Positions 1-7,281 of a DNA stretch of 13,234 nt are shown piece after piece (the first letter of the stretch is position 1; every line of letters starts with the position of its first letter). The position numbers and the translations under genes are program-made. The stretch covers positions 1 through 13,234 of the forward strand of contig DPLL01000453.1 in the NCBI GenBank assembly GCA_003542015.1, read 5' to 3'. Below the pieces are notes generated by a model that did no database searches, had not been told where the DNA came from, and saw nothing but the letters and a program-made list of their open reading frames with translations. Source of the stretch: Microcoleaceae cyanobacterium UBA9251. Lineage in GTDB: Bacteria > Cyanobacteriota > Cyanobacteriia > Cyanobacteriales > Microcoleaceae.

Positions 1-32
1 TGGGCGGCATGGGCGGCATGGGCATGATGTAG
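1..32 (+). CDS. groEL: GroEL chaperonin, C-terminal tail only (5' truncated by window edge)
   Basis: Reading in the frame that ends at the TAG at 30-32, the visible codons give Gly-Gly-Met-Gly-Gly-Met-Gly-Met-Met and stop, with the end of another Met codon at 1-2. Repeated Gly-Gly-Met ending in Met-Met is the hallmark disordered tail of group I chaperonins, which projects into the folding cavity of the 14-mer. Nothing else of the gene is in the window, so groEL1 and groEL2 paralogues (cyanobacteria usually carry both) cannot be told apart. The stop codon TAG is itself the start of the TAGTCAT repeat that follows, so the STRR array abuts the reading frame with no spacer. Only nine full codons support the call, but the pattern is very characteristic. 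Confidence 0.85.
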   Translation, partial: GGMGGMGMM

Positions 33-214
33 TCATTAGTCAACAGTCATTAGTCATTAGTCATTAGTCATTAGTCAGCAGTCAGCAGTCATTAGTCATT
101 AGTCATTAGTCAGCAGTCATTAGTTGACTGTTGACTGTTGACTGTTGTCATTAGTTACTAATTACCAATGCCCCATGCCCCATGCCCCATGCCCTAGGCC
201 CCATGCCCTAAGCC
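30..214. repeat. Composite STRR heptamer block downstream of groEL (three repeat classes)
   Basis: Three kinds of heptamer lie end to end. Bases 30-124 are mostly TTAGTCA/CATTAGT units with CAGCAGT and CAACAGT variants. Bases 125-147 are GACTGTT units, which are CAACAGT on the other strand. Bases 171-214 are CCCCATG units (171-177, 178-184, 185-191, 199-205, with CCCTAGG and CCCTAAG variants between and after). These resemble the three classic cyanobacterial STRR families (CCCCART, TTGGTCA and CAACAGT types). Bases 39-49 and 125-135 are exact reverse complements and could pair in the groEL 3' UTR, and 150-162 is a 13-nt palindrome. No gene is visible here. Confidence 0.9.
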
Positions 215-435
215 CAATTACCGAACCGCTATATGTTTTGTATACTGCGTCTTGTTAAGAAACAGAAAATCTGCTTTAATTAAGCTATCTCCATAAAAAA
301 ACTTTAAATTAAATTTTTGGATCATCAAGAGTTGTTGCAGGCGTAAAAGTGCTAGGCTGCACAAAATCTTTGAGTAAGTTAAACTATTTTTATCAAAATG
401 CTTGAGCTTAACTTGCAACAGCTTGAAAAATACCC
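215..435. other. Spacer upstream of the multi-PAS kinase
   Basis: This is AT-rich unique sequence between the repeat block and the kinase start. A minus-strand reading frame of 66 codons here has no recognisable content and is not called. A TATACT hexamer at 241-246 could be a -10 element but has no convincing -35, so I do not call a promoter. No Shine-Dalgarno-like sequence lies directly before the ATG at 436. An in-frame TGA at 424-426 rules out any upstream extension of the kinase. Confidence 0.5.
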
Positions 436-3400
436 ATGCCGGAAGTTATCAACTGGTTTCAGTCATTCTTATCTAACTCTGTTGATGCTTTCCTAGAGTT
501 CGATAGACAGCAAAAGTACATATCCGTTAATCCTGTTGCCGCCGCCTGGATGGGATTAGAACCTGTCGAAATAGCCAACAAAACAAGTCACGAATTACTG
601 CAATTATATCCCAACAATCCAGCTCTAAAAAATATTATTGCACAGATAGATGCCTGCCTGCAACAAGTATTAATGACAGGGGAAAAAAGAATTGCTATCC
701 ACGAAGTGACAGCAAAAGACGGCGGCATCAAAATTTACGAAACGGCTTACACGCCAGTTGTGGATGCCTCTAGCAACCAGATGCGGGTTTTCAGTGTTGG
801 TCGAGATATTACCAGGCACTACCGCTGGCAACAGCAGAAAACTGAGCAGTTGCGCCACTCGAACCATTTACTATGCTTGAATGCCGCTAATACTCCCCTG
901 GCAATGGTAGGCTGGGATGAAGATTTTCGGATCGTTCAGTGGTCGAAACGCGCTGAAGATATTTTTGGCTGGACATCGGATGAAATGATGGGCAAGCAGT
1001 TTGGCGATTTGGGCTTAGTTTGCGAGGAAGATAGAGAGGCTGTAAGTGCGATCGAACTTGAACTGGCTGCGGGACAAGGCAATACTTCTATTAATCGCAA
1101 TCATACTAAAAGCGGAGAGGTGATTTGGTGTCGCTGGTTTAACTCGATTATTCGCAGCGGGGATACTTTTACGGTACTTTCTTTAGTGGAAGATATCACC
1201 GATCGCAAGCTGCTGGAAGCAGAAAAAGCTCAAGGTTCTCGCCTGACAGCAATGGTGGCTGATGTTGGCATTGCCCTCACCAAACACCCCCAAGATATCT
1301 TGCTTCCCTGCTGCGAGGCAATGGTGCAAAATCTAGATGTTGCTTCTGCTGAAATTTGGACTTTAAACTATCAAGAAAATATTCTCGAACAGCAAGCCGC
1401 CGCCGGAGTCTACAGTCGCACAGAAGCTGTGACTAGCTTTATTAAAAGTAAGATTAACTCGATCGCCCAACAGCTACAGCCGGAAATTGACTGCGGATTT
1501 GAACTGAATAATTTGGGACAATTGGAGTCAGAATCCGGGGCAGAAACAAATAAAAATTCTGCGGAATTGGCGTTCATTAATAGTCGCCAACTAGCGGGAA
1601 GTTGCAATTTCCAAAAGGATATTTTTACCTTCGCAGGCTACCCCTTGATTGTCGAAGAAAGGCTGGTGGGAGTCATGGGAATTGTCAGCCCCCAGCCGCT
1701 GACACAAGCTTTTCTGGACACTCTGGCATCGGTTGCTGATGTCATTGCTTTAGGCATCCAGCGCAAGCGTGCAGAAGCCGATTTGAAAGCAGCTAAAGGG
1801 TTCCTCAATTCGGTTGTAGAAAATCTGCCGGTGGGAGTTTTTGCTAAAGATGCTTCCTCCCTGAAATTTGTGTTGTGGAATAAAGCGGGAGAGACGATCG
1901 CAGGTGTGACTAGCCAAGAGGCGATCGGCAAAAATGACTATGACATTTATCCCAAAGAACAAGCTGATGTTTTCACTGCACAAGACAGAGAAATATTAAC
2001 AGGTTATGACAGAAACTCGATCGTTAAAGACATAGCCGAAGAACCGATCCAAACTCGCCACAAAGGTTTGAGAATACTGCATACCCGCAAAGTGCCAATT
2101 CTCGACGCTCAAGGCAATCCCCAATACGTTTTAGGTATTACTGAAGATATCACCGAACGCCGCCAGGTAGACGAAAGCGTGCGTCTCTACGACCAAATTG
2201 TGGAAAATATGCAAATAGGTTTGTACGTCTACCATTTAGAAAATATGGACGACGACAGCAGCTTAAGGGCGATCGCTTCCAATCCCGCGGCTACCAAGTT
2301 TACCGGATTAGAAATGGCCGATGTTTTGGGAATGACAATCGACGAGATTTTTCCAAATTCGCGGTCTAAAAATATTCCCCAAGTATTTGCATCGGTAATT
2401 CGTGGCCAGAAAGCCGTAGAACTTGAAGATATTGACTGCGATGAATGCGAGCGAATCACTCGTGCTTTTTCTATGAAAGCTTTCCCATTACCCAACAACT
2501 GCGTCGGCGTTGCTTTTGAAAATATTACCGATCGCAAATGCCTGGAATTAGAACTCAAGGCAGCTTTGGAACAAACCGAACGTTCCGAACAATTGCTGCG
2601 GACTGTCATTGACAAAAGCAGTGATTGGATTTTTGCCAAAGATCAAAATTTTCGCTACATTTTGGCAAACAATAGTTTCGCTAAAGCTATTGGCAAAACC
2701 CTAGAAGATATCATTGGAAAAAACGACTTGGAATTAGGATTTACCGAAGAATTAGTATTTGGCAATCCCGCAGAAAATATCCGAGGCTTCCGCACAGACG
2801 ACTCGGCTGTAATGGCTGGCGAAATAATCCACAATCCCTGCGATCCAGCAACATTTGCTGATGGTTCAGTGCATATTTTTGATACCCAAAAAGTCCCTCT
2901 GCGTGACGCTGAAGGCAATGTATTCGCAGTGCTGGCTTTCGCTCACGATATTACTGAACGCCATCAAGCTCAGGAAGCTTTGCGTAGAAGTGAAGCAAGA
3001 TTTCGCTCTTTGGTAGCTAATATTCCGGGAGTAGTTTATCGCTGGCGCTGCGATTTTTCGACAACTTTTATTAGCGATGCTGTTTATTTGCTAGCCGGCT
3101 ATCCTGCTGCTGATTTTCTCTCGCCTCCCGACAGGGGAGGGCGGACTTTTGCCAGCGTTATTTACTCGGAAGATTTGGCAAAAGTTAAAGAAACTATTCG
3201 GCAAGAAATAGAAAATAAACAGTGCTATAGCTTGGAATATCGCTTACAAGCAGCAGACGGAACAATTAAATGGGTGTGGGATAAAGGTTCTCCTGTATTC
3301 GCTGAAGATGGGGGCGTTTACTGTTTGGATGGGGTGATTTTTGATATTAGCGATCGCTACTACGCCCAAGAAGCATTGCGCCAAAAAACTTCAGAGTTAG

Positions 3401-4671
3401 AAGCTGTTTTTCGCACTCTACCAGATTTGTACTTCCGACTAGATGCTGACGGCGTTATCTTGGATTACCTTTCAGGAAATTCAGCGGATTTTTACCTAGC
3501 TACCGAACATTTTATGGGCCAACGAATGACAGACATATTGCCCCAAAATGTCGCCCGCCAATTTGCTCAAGCAATCTTTGAAATTTCCGAACAAAGAAAT
3601 TCGATGGACATAGAGTATTCGATTTCCCTGTCGGAAGTCGAAAAAACTTATGAAGCCAGACTGTTGCCTTTTAATTCCGATCAAATTATTATTATAGCTC
3701 GCAACATCACCCTACGCAAACAAGCCGAATCTCAATTAACAGATAAAAATCGCCAGTTAGAACAAACATTGAAACAATTAGGAACAACTCAAGCTCAACT
3801 AATTCAAGCGGAAAAAATGTCTGGTTTGGGACAGCTAGTTGCGGGAATTGCTCACGAAATTAATAATCCTGTAAGTTTTATTTATGGGAATATCATTTAC
3901 GCTAGCGATTACGCCAGAAACTTGCTACAATTGTGCAGTTTGTACGCCGAACATTACCCCGAACCTGTTTCTGCGATTGCAGAGTTAGCTGAGGAAATAG
4001 AAATAGAATTTATCAAACAGGATTTCCCGCACCTACTCAACTCAATTCAAACAGGAGCCGATCGCATCCACCACATTGTTTTGTCTTTGCGAAACTTTTC
4101 TCGCCTCGAAGAATCGGATATTAAGCGTGTTGATATTCACGAAGGAATTGATAGTGCTCTGTTAATTTTGCAACACCGACTTAAAGAAAATGGCAGAATT
4201 CGTAATATTGAAATAGTTAAAGAATACGGGCAACTGCCACCCGTACAGTGCTACGTCGGACAGTTAAATCAAGTGTTTATGAATATTTTAAATAATGCAA
4301 TTGATGCTTTAGTAACTGTCAGGAATAGGAAGGGGGAATTGGCTGGTGCTTCGGAAACGGAACGGCAAGATTTTCCGGCTTTACCTGTAAGTTGCAACGC
4401 CTCACCTTGGATTCGGATTCGCACGGAGGTTTTGGAAAATAATCGGATTGCGATCGCAATTTCAGATAATGGGCCAGGAATGGCAGAATCTGTTAAATCT
4501 CGGATATTTGATCCATTTTTTACTACTAAACCTGTAGGAAAAGGTACTGGTTTGGGACTGTCGATTAGCTATCAGATTGTGGTAGAAAGACACTGCGGCT
4601 CGCTGCGCTGTATTTCTGCACCGGGAGGAGGAACTGAATTTGCGATCGAAATTCCAATTCGCCAAAGGTAA
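436..4671 (+). CDS. Multi-PAS/GAF sensor histidine kinase, 1411 aa, soluble, orphan
   Basis: This is a large hybrid-free histidine kinase. By homology it autophosphorylates on His and passes phosphate to an unidentified response regulator. Reading from the N-terminus I see PAS (about 5-128), PAS (145-257), GAF (265-443), PAS/PAC (455-578), PAS (580-700), PAS/PAC (715-845), PAS/PAC (850-977) and PAS (980-1095). Most end in the typical D-I-T-[ED]-R linker. A helical linker (1095-1125) leads to the H-box GIAHEINNP with His1140. The ATPase domain has the N-box Asn1287, the G1 box DNGPGM (1344-1349), F-box FDPFFTTK (1358-1365) and G2 box GKGTGLGL (1368-1375). No transmembrane segment or receiver domain is visible, so it is probably cytosolic. 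The H-box and FFTTKP pattern fit the HPK4-like kinases common in cyanobacteria. An in-frame TGA just upstream fixes ATG 436 as the earliest start. The ligand, cofactor and partner are unknown. Its stop codon overlaps an STRR array. Confidence 0.93.
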   Translation: MPEVINWFQSFLSNSVDAFLEFDRQQKYISVNPVAAAWMGLEPVEIANKTSHELLQLYPNNPALKNIIAQIDACLQQVLMTGEKRIAIHEVTAKDGGIKIYETAYTPVVDASSNQMRVFSVGRDITRHYRWQQQKTEQLRHSNHLLCLNAANTPLAMVGWDEDFRIVQWSKRAEDIFGWTSDEMMGKQFGDLGLVCEEDREAVSAIELELAAGQGNTSINRNHTKSGEVIWCRWFNSIIRSGDTFTVLSLVEDITDRKLLEAEKAQGSRLTAMVADVGIALTKHPQDILLPCCEAMVQNLDVASAEIWTLNYQENILEQQAAAGVYSRTEAVTSFIKSKINSIAQQLQPEIDCGFELNNLGQLESESGAETNKNSAELAFINSRQLAGSCNFQKDIFTFAGYPLIVEERLVGVMGIVSPQPLTQAFLDTLASVADVIALGIQRKRAEADLKAAKGFLNSVVENLPVGVFAKDASSLKFVLWNKAGETIAGVTSQEAIGKNDYDIYPKEQADVFTAQDREILTGYDRNSIVKDIAEEPIQTRHKGLRILHTRKVPILDAQGNPQYVLGITEDITERRQVDESVRLYDQIVENMQIGLYVYHLENMDDDSSLRAIASNPAATKFTGLEMADVLGMTIDEIFPNSRSKNIPQVFASVIRGQKAVELEDIDCDECERITRAFSMKAFPLPNNCVGVAFENITDRKCLELELKAALEQTERSEQLLRTVIDKSSDWIFAKDQNFRYILANNSFAKAIGKTLEDIIGKNDLELGFTEELVFGNPAENIRGFRTDDSAVMAGEIIHNPCDPATFADGSVHIFDTQKVPLRDAEGNVFAVLAFAHDITERHQAQEALRRSEARFRSLVANIPGVVYRWRCDFSTTFISDAVYLLAGYPAADFLSPPDRGGRTFASVIYSEDLAKVKETIRQEIENKQCYSLEYRLQAADGTIKWVWDKGSPVFAEDGGVYCLDGVIFDISDRYYAQEALRQKTSELEAVFRTLPDLYFRLDADGVILDYLSGNSADFYLATEHFMGQRMTDILPQNVARQFAQAIFEISEQRNSMDIEYSISLSEVEKTYEARLLPFNSDQIIIIARNITLRKQAESQLTDKNRQLEQTLKQLGTTQAQLIQAEKMSGLGQLVAGIAHEINNPVSFIYGNIIYASDYARNLLQLCSLYAEHYPEPVSAIAELAEEIEIEFIKQDFPHLLNSIQTGADRIHHIVLSLRNFSRLEESDIKRVDIHEGIDSALLILQHRLKENGRIRNIEIVKEYGQLPPVQCYVGQLNQVFMNILNNAIDALVTVRNRKGELAGASETERQDFPALPVSCNASPWIRIRTEVLENNRIAIAISDNGPGMAESVKSRIFDPFFTTKPVGKGTGLGLSISYQIVVERHCGSLRCISAPGGGTEFAIEIPIRQR

Positions 4672-4740
4672 TTAGTCATTAGTCATTAGTCATTAGTCAT
4701 TAGTCATTAGTCATTAGTCATTAGTCATTAGTTATTGGTC
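4671..4740. repeat. STRR array, eight perfect ATTAGTC heptamers plus two variants
   Basis: ATTAGTC is repeated in perfect 7-nt phase from 4671 to 4726 (eight identical copies), then ATTAGTT (4727-4733) and ATTGGTC (4734-4740). The first base of the first copy is the last base of the kinase stop codon TAA (4669-4671). Because 7 is not a multiple of 3, and the unit contains TAG, a long run puts stop codons in every frame. The array fills the first half of the gap to corA. The last unit is the classical TTGGTCA-type STRR. Confidence 0.95.
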
Positions 4741-4796
4741 GTTTTACTGGAAAAATGATAAGCTAATTCAAGATACTCAAAATCGGGAATATCAAC

Positions 4797-5975
4797 ATGG
4801 TATACAAAGGCATAAATAGGTCTATTGCTGTTGCAAAACCAATTAAAGATGAAGATGATGATGATTCCTACGTTGATTATTTTTATGACGATCCGGGGGC
4901 GCTTCCGGGAACTCTAGACTTAGAACCCGACGCACCACCGGCCGATATTGTATTAATTGACTATTGCGAGGCAACAGCTACTCGCTCAAAATTAGCAAAT
5001 CCTCAAGAAGCTGCTGCCTATTTAGATACAGAATCTGTTTCTTGGGTGGATTTGTTGGGATTGGGAAATAAAGAAACTTGGCGGCAAATGGGTGAAGTGT
5101 TTAATTTGCATCTGATGGCTCAAGAAGATGTAGTTAATGTTCCCCAGCGACCGAAGGTTGTAGACTATGAAGACCACATTTTAATTATTGCTTGGATGGT
5201 GATGTTACTGCCAAATTCAGATAAGTTTCATAAAGAACAAGTGAGTTTGATTTTGGGGAAACATTACCTGTTAACTGTTCAGGAAGAACCGGACTATGAT
5301 TGCTTTGAAACCGTGCGCGATCGCATTCGTAAAGGACAAGGACTTATCCGCAAACACGGAGCAGATTATCTGGCTTATAGTCTGTTAGATTCGATTATAG
5401 ATGGATTTTTTCCAGTCTTAGAACTTTACGGAGAGCGGATTGAAGAACTGGAGGATGAAGTGGTGGTGCGGCCCACCCGCAAAACTCTTGAAAAAATCTA
5501 TAAAATCCGCAGAGAATTGCTGACTCTCCGCCGCGCAATTTGGCCGCAGCGGGATGCAATTAATATTTTAATTCGCGATAGCAGCGATTTGATCAGTCCC
5601 GAGGTGCGAATTTATCTGCGCGACTGTTACGATCACACGGTGCAGGTGATGGATATGGTGGAAACTTACCGAGAATTGTCTTCGGGTTTGATGGATGTTT
5701 ACCTGTCTTCTGTTGGTAATAAAATGAATGAAATTATGAAACTGCTGACAGTGATTTCTACCATTTTTATTCCTCTAACTTTTGTGGCTGGAGTGTATGG
5801 CATGAATTTCAATACGGAGAAATCTCCCTTGAATATGCCAGAACTGAACTGGTATTTTGGTTATCCCCTTTGTTGGGGGCTGATGGTGACGATCGCCTCG
5901 GGTTTAATTTACTTCTTCTGGCGGCGCGGCTGGTTTGAAAATTTTTCTCCTGTTAAAGATGACCGAGGAAAGTAA
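4797..5975 (+). CDS. corA: CorA-family Mg2+/Co2+ transport protein, 392 aa
   Basis: This is an inner-membrane divalent cation channel of the 2-TM-GxN family; homologues form pentamers that take up Mg2+ and often Co2+. The C-terminus is diagnostic. TM1 (about 315-334) is followed at once by the signature Gly-Met-Asn (335-337, in YGMNF). A short periplasmic loop contains the conserved MPEL (347-350), then TM2 (about 355-375) and a basic tail (WRRGW). The cytoplasmic part (about 50-310) has the long helical region expected of the funnel, including the ERIEELEDE segment near 213-221. The N-terminal 45 residues are unusually acidic, with a DEDDDD run near 18-23, and may be a species-specific addition. 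ATG 4797 lacks a strong ribosome site. The gene stands alone. Its 3' end overlaps the region where the rnpB promoter must lie, only about 25 bp from the RNA start. Confidence 0.94.
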   Translation: MVYKGINRSIAVAKPIKDEDDDDSYVDYFYDDPGALPGTLDLEPDAPPADIVLIDYCEATATRSKLANPQEAAAYLDTESVSWVDLLGLGNKETWRQMGEVFNLHLMAQEDVVNVPQRPKVVDYEDHILIIAWMVMLLPNSDKFHKEQVSLILGKHYLLTVQEEPDYDCFETVRDRIRKGQGLIRKHGADYLAYSLLDSIIDGFFPVLELYGERIEELEDEVVVRPTRKTLEKIYKIRRELLTLRRAIWPQRDAINILIRDSSDLISPEVRIYLRDCYDHTVQVMDMVETYRELSSGLMDVYLSSVGNKMNEIMKLLTVISTIFIPLTFVAGVYGMNFNTEKSPLNMPELNWYFGYPLCWGLMVTIASGLIYFFWRRGWFENFSPVKDDRGK

Positions 5976-5987
5976 CGAGCGATCGAG

Positions 5988-5993
5988 TATAAT
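5988..5993 (+). promoter_or_regulatory. -10 element of the rnpB promoter
   Basis: A perfect TATAAT lies 6 nt before G6000, which is also the first base able to pair in the rnpB P1 helix, so the spacing to the RNA start fits a sigma-70 promoter. No good -35 hexamer is found at 16-18 bp; that region is the end of corA. The transcription start is inferred. Confidence 0.65.
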
Positions 5994-5999
5994 AAATTT

Positions 6000-6442
6000 G
6001 GGGAGAAAGTAGGCGCAGGCGGTTGCGGATTAGCTTTCAGCTAGTCTGAGGAAAGTCCGGGCTCCCGAAAGACCAAACTTGCTGGGTAACGCCCAGTGCG
6101 AGCGATCGTGAGGATAGTGCCACAGAAAGATACCGCCAATTAGTCATCAGTCAGCAGTCATTGGTCATTAGTAAGTAACTGAGGATTTTTGACTGCAAAG
6201 CAACAACTAATTTGGTAAGGGTGCAAAGGTGCGGTAAGAGCGCACCAGCAGCATCGAGAGGTGCTGGCTAGGTAAACCCCGGTTGGGAGCAAGGTCGGAG
6301 GGACTACGGTTGGTCTTTTACCGGTTCCGTTTTTTGGTACCGCTTGAGGCGTCTGGTAACAGGCGTCCCAGATAGATAACTGCCCTCGAAAATTGCTTGC
6401 AGTTGAGAGAACAGAACCCGGCTTATGTCCGACTTTTTCCCC
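6000..6442 (+). ncRNA. rnpB: RNase P RNA (type A, cyanobacterial) with STRR-expanded P12
   Basis: This is the catalytic RNA of RNase P, which removes 5' leaders from pre-tRNAs together with the RnpA protein. Recognisable conserved pieces in order are GAGGAAAGTCCGGGCTC (6046-6062), the segment with CACAGAAAGATACCGCC (6121-6137), GGTAAGGGTGCAAAGGTGCG (6214-6233), GCTAGGTAAACCCCGG and the 3' CAGAACCCGGCTTAT. The ends pair to form P1: GGGGAGAAAGT at 6000-6010 with ACTTTTTCCCC at 6432-6442, with one G-U pair. Length is about 443 nt, long for the family because P12 (6138-6212) is enlarged by heptamer repeats. The 3' boundary is set by P1 pairing. No obvious intrinsic terminator follows. Reading frames seen inside this gene are not coding. 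It lies between corA and rnc; the association with RNase III may be chance. Confidence 0.95.
6139..6173 (+). repeat. Five STRR heptamers forming the 5' strand of rnpB helix P12
   Basis: Five units follow in exact 7-nt phase, from ATTAGTC (6139-6145) through variants ATCAGTC, AGCAGTC and ATTGGTC to ATTAGTA (6167-6173). They match the arrays elsewhere in the window. As RNA they fold with the sequence that follows. Bases 6138-6144 pair with 6206-6212. GCAGTCA at 6154-6160 pairs with TGACTGC at 6190-6196. TCATTAGT at 6165-6172 pairs with ACTGAGGA at 6178-6185 with one mismatch. Between them are a symmetric 9x9 internal loop and a 5-nt apical loop. Confidence 0.88.
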
Positions 6443-6452
6443 TCCCAAATCC

Positions 6453-6514
6453 CAGGAAGAAGGAAGTTCGGCAACGGATTAGGTAACGGATTTAACGGAT
6501 GTCAGGAAGAAGGA
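6453..6514 (+). repeat. Paired direct repeats in the rnpB-rnc spacer
   Basis: The 12-mer CAGGAAGAAGGA occurs at 6453-6464 and again at 6503-6514. Between the copies the 7-mer AACGGAT occurs three times (6473-6479, 6485-6491, 6494-6500). Both 12-mers look like Shine-Dalgarno sequences, but the nearer one is more than 50 nt from the rnc start codon. Function unknown. Confidence 0.8.
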
Positions 6515-6515
6515 G

Positions 6516-6571
6516 CAAATAACAAATAACAAGTAACAAATAACACATAACAAATAACAAATAACAAATGA
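6516..6571 (+). repeat. CAAATAA heptamer array running into the rnc start codon
   Basis: Seven units in phase (6516-6564; five exact CAAATAA, plus CAAGTAA and CACATAA) are followed by an eighth, CAAATGA (6565-6571). In that last copy the A-to-G change creates the ATG start of rnc at 6568. Each unit contains TAA, so all three frames are closed directly upstream. This is an AT-rich STRR class different from the TTAGTCA arrays. Confidence 0.92.
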
Positions 6572-7281
6572 GTCTTATTTATCCGGGCCGCCAAAAAGAA
6601 CTTAAAAAACTAATTGAAAAATTAGGACTGCCCGAAAATTCTTCGATTAAATGGCATCTGCTCGATTTAGCTTTGACTCATTCGAGTGCTTCAGCTAAAG
6701 CAAATTATGAGCAACTAGAATTTGTCGGCGATGCAGTTGTGCGGCTGACTGCATCGGAATTGTTGTTCGAGATTTATCCCGACTGTCCTGTAGGCGAATT
6801 TGCTGCTATTCGATCGATCCTGGTCAGCGATCGCATTCTTGCCAAAATCGCTGAAAGTTACGGATTCGATCGCTATTTGATTGTTTCCAGCAGTGCCGCC
6901 AGCGACAAAACAGGGGCAGAAAGCCGACTGGCTGATGCTTTGGAAGCCGTACTTGCGGCCCTTTATTTGAGTAGCCATACCTTAGAATTAATTCGCCCTT
7001 GGTTAGACCCTCATTTTCAACGGCTAGCTACCGAAATACGCAGCGATCCAGCCCGCCAAAACTACAAAGCTGCTCTCCAAGAATTGACTCAAGGCAAATA
7101 CAAAACTTTGCCAAAATATACTGTGAAAGAAACCGGGACAGTCCAGGGCGGTGAGGATCGTTTTACCGCAGAAGTTCGACTTCAGGAAGAGTTGCTAGCA
7201 TGGGGAAAAGGCCGATCGATCAAAGCGGCAGAACAAGCGGCTGCTCAGGCTGCTTTTAATAAATTAGTCAGTAGTCAGTAG
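6568..7281 (+). CDS. rnc: Ribonuclease III, 237 aa
   Basis: This is a double-strand-specific endoribonuclease that processes rRNA precursors and regulatory duplexes, acting as a Mg2+-dependent dimer. The nuclease domain covers about 10-145 and holds the signature YEQLEFVGDAV (47-57). By alignment with the classical enzyme the acidic metal ligands are Glu48, Glu51 and Asp55, then Glu77, and Asp123 and Glu126 in DALEAVLAALY. The double-stranded RNA-binding domain spans about 164-234 and ends in the alpha-2 helix KAAEQAAAQAAFNKL. Length is normal for bacterial RNase III. ATG 6568 is the only possible upstream start because TAA lies in frame at 6562-6564. No ribosome site precedes it, only an AT-rich heptamer array. 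The last four residues (Val-Ser-Ser-Gln) and the stop TAG are encoded by the following STRR array. Many cyanobacteria have more than one RNase III paralogue, so redundancy is possible. Confidence 0.95.
   Translation: MSLIYPGRQKELKKLIEKLGLPENSSIKWHLLDLALTHSSASAKANYEQLEFVGDAVVRLTASELLFEIYPDCPVGEFAAIRSILVSDRILAKIAESYGFDRYLIVSSSAASDKTGAESRLADALEAVLAALYLSSHTLELIRPWLDPHFQRLATEIRSDPARQNYKAALQELTQGKYKTLPKYTVKETGTVQGGEDRFTAEVRLQEELLAWGKGRSIKAAEQAAAQAAFNKLVSSQ

Noticed and set aside
218..418. Minus-strand 66-codon frame upstream of the large kinase
   Set aside because: AT-rich, no domain, no ribosome site; expected by chance.
436..4671. Hybrid kinase or bilin-binding phytochrome
   Set aside because: No receiver or phosphotransfer domain follows the ATPase domain, and the PAS-GAF order lacks a PHY domain and a convincing chromophore-binding Cys-His motif.
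4671..4740. CRISPR array, because of many regular repeats
   Set aside because: The repeats are 7 nt with no spacers, the opposite of 25-40-nt repeats with unique spacers. They are STRR-type tandem repeats.
6158..6448. Minus-strand 96-codon frame
   Set aside because: It lies entirely antisense to the RNase P RNA, has no recognisable content, and arises from the structured RNA sequence.
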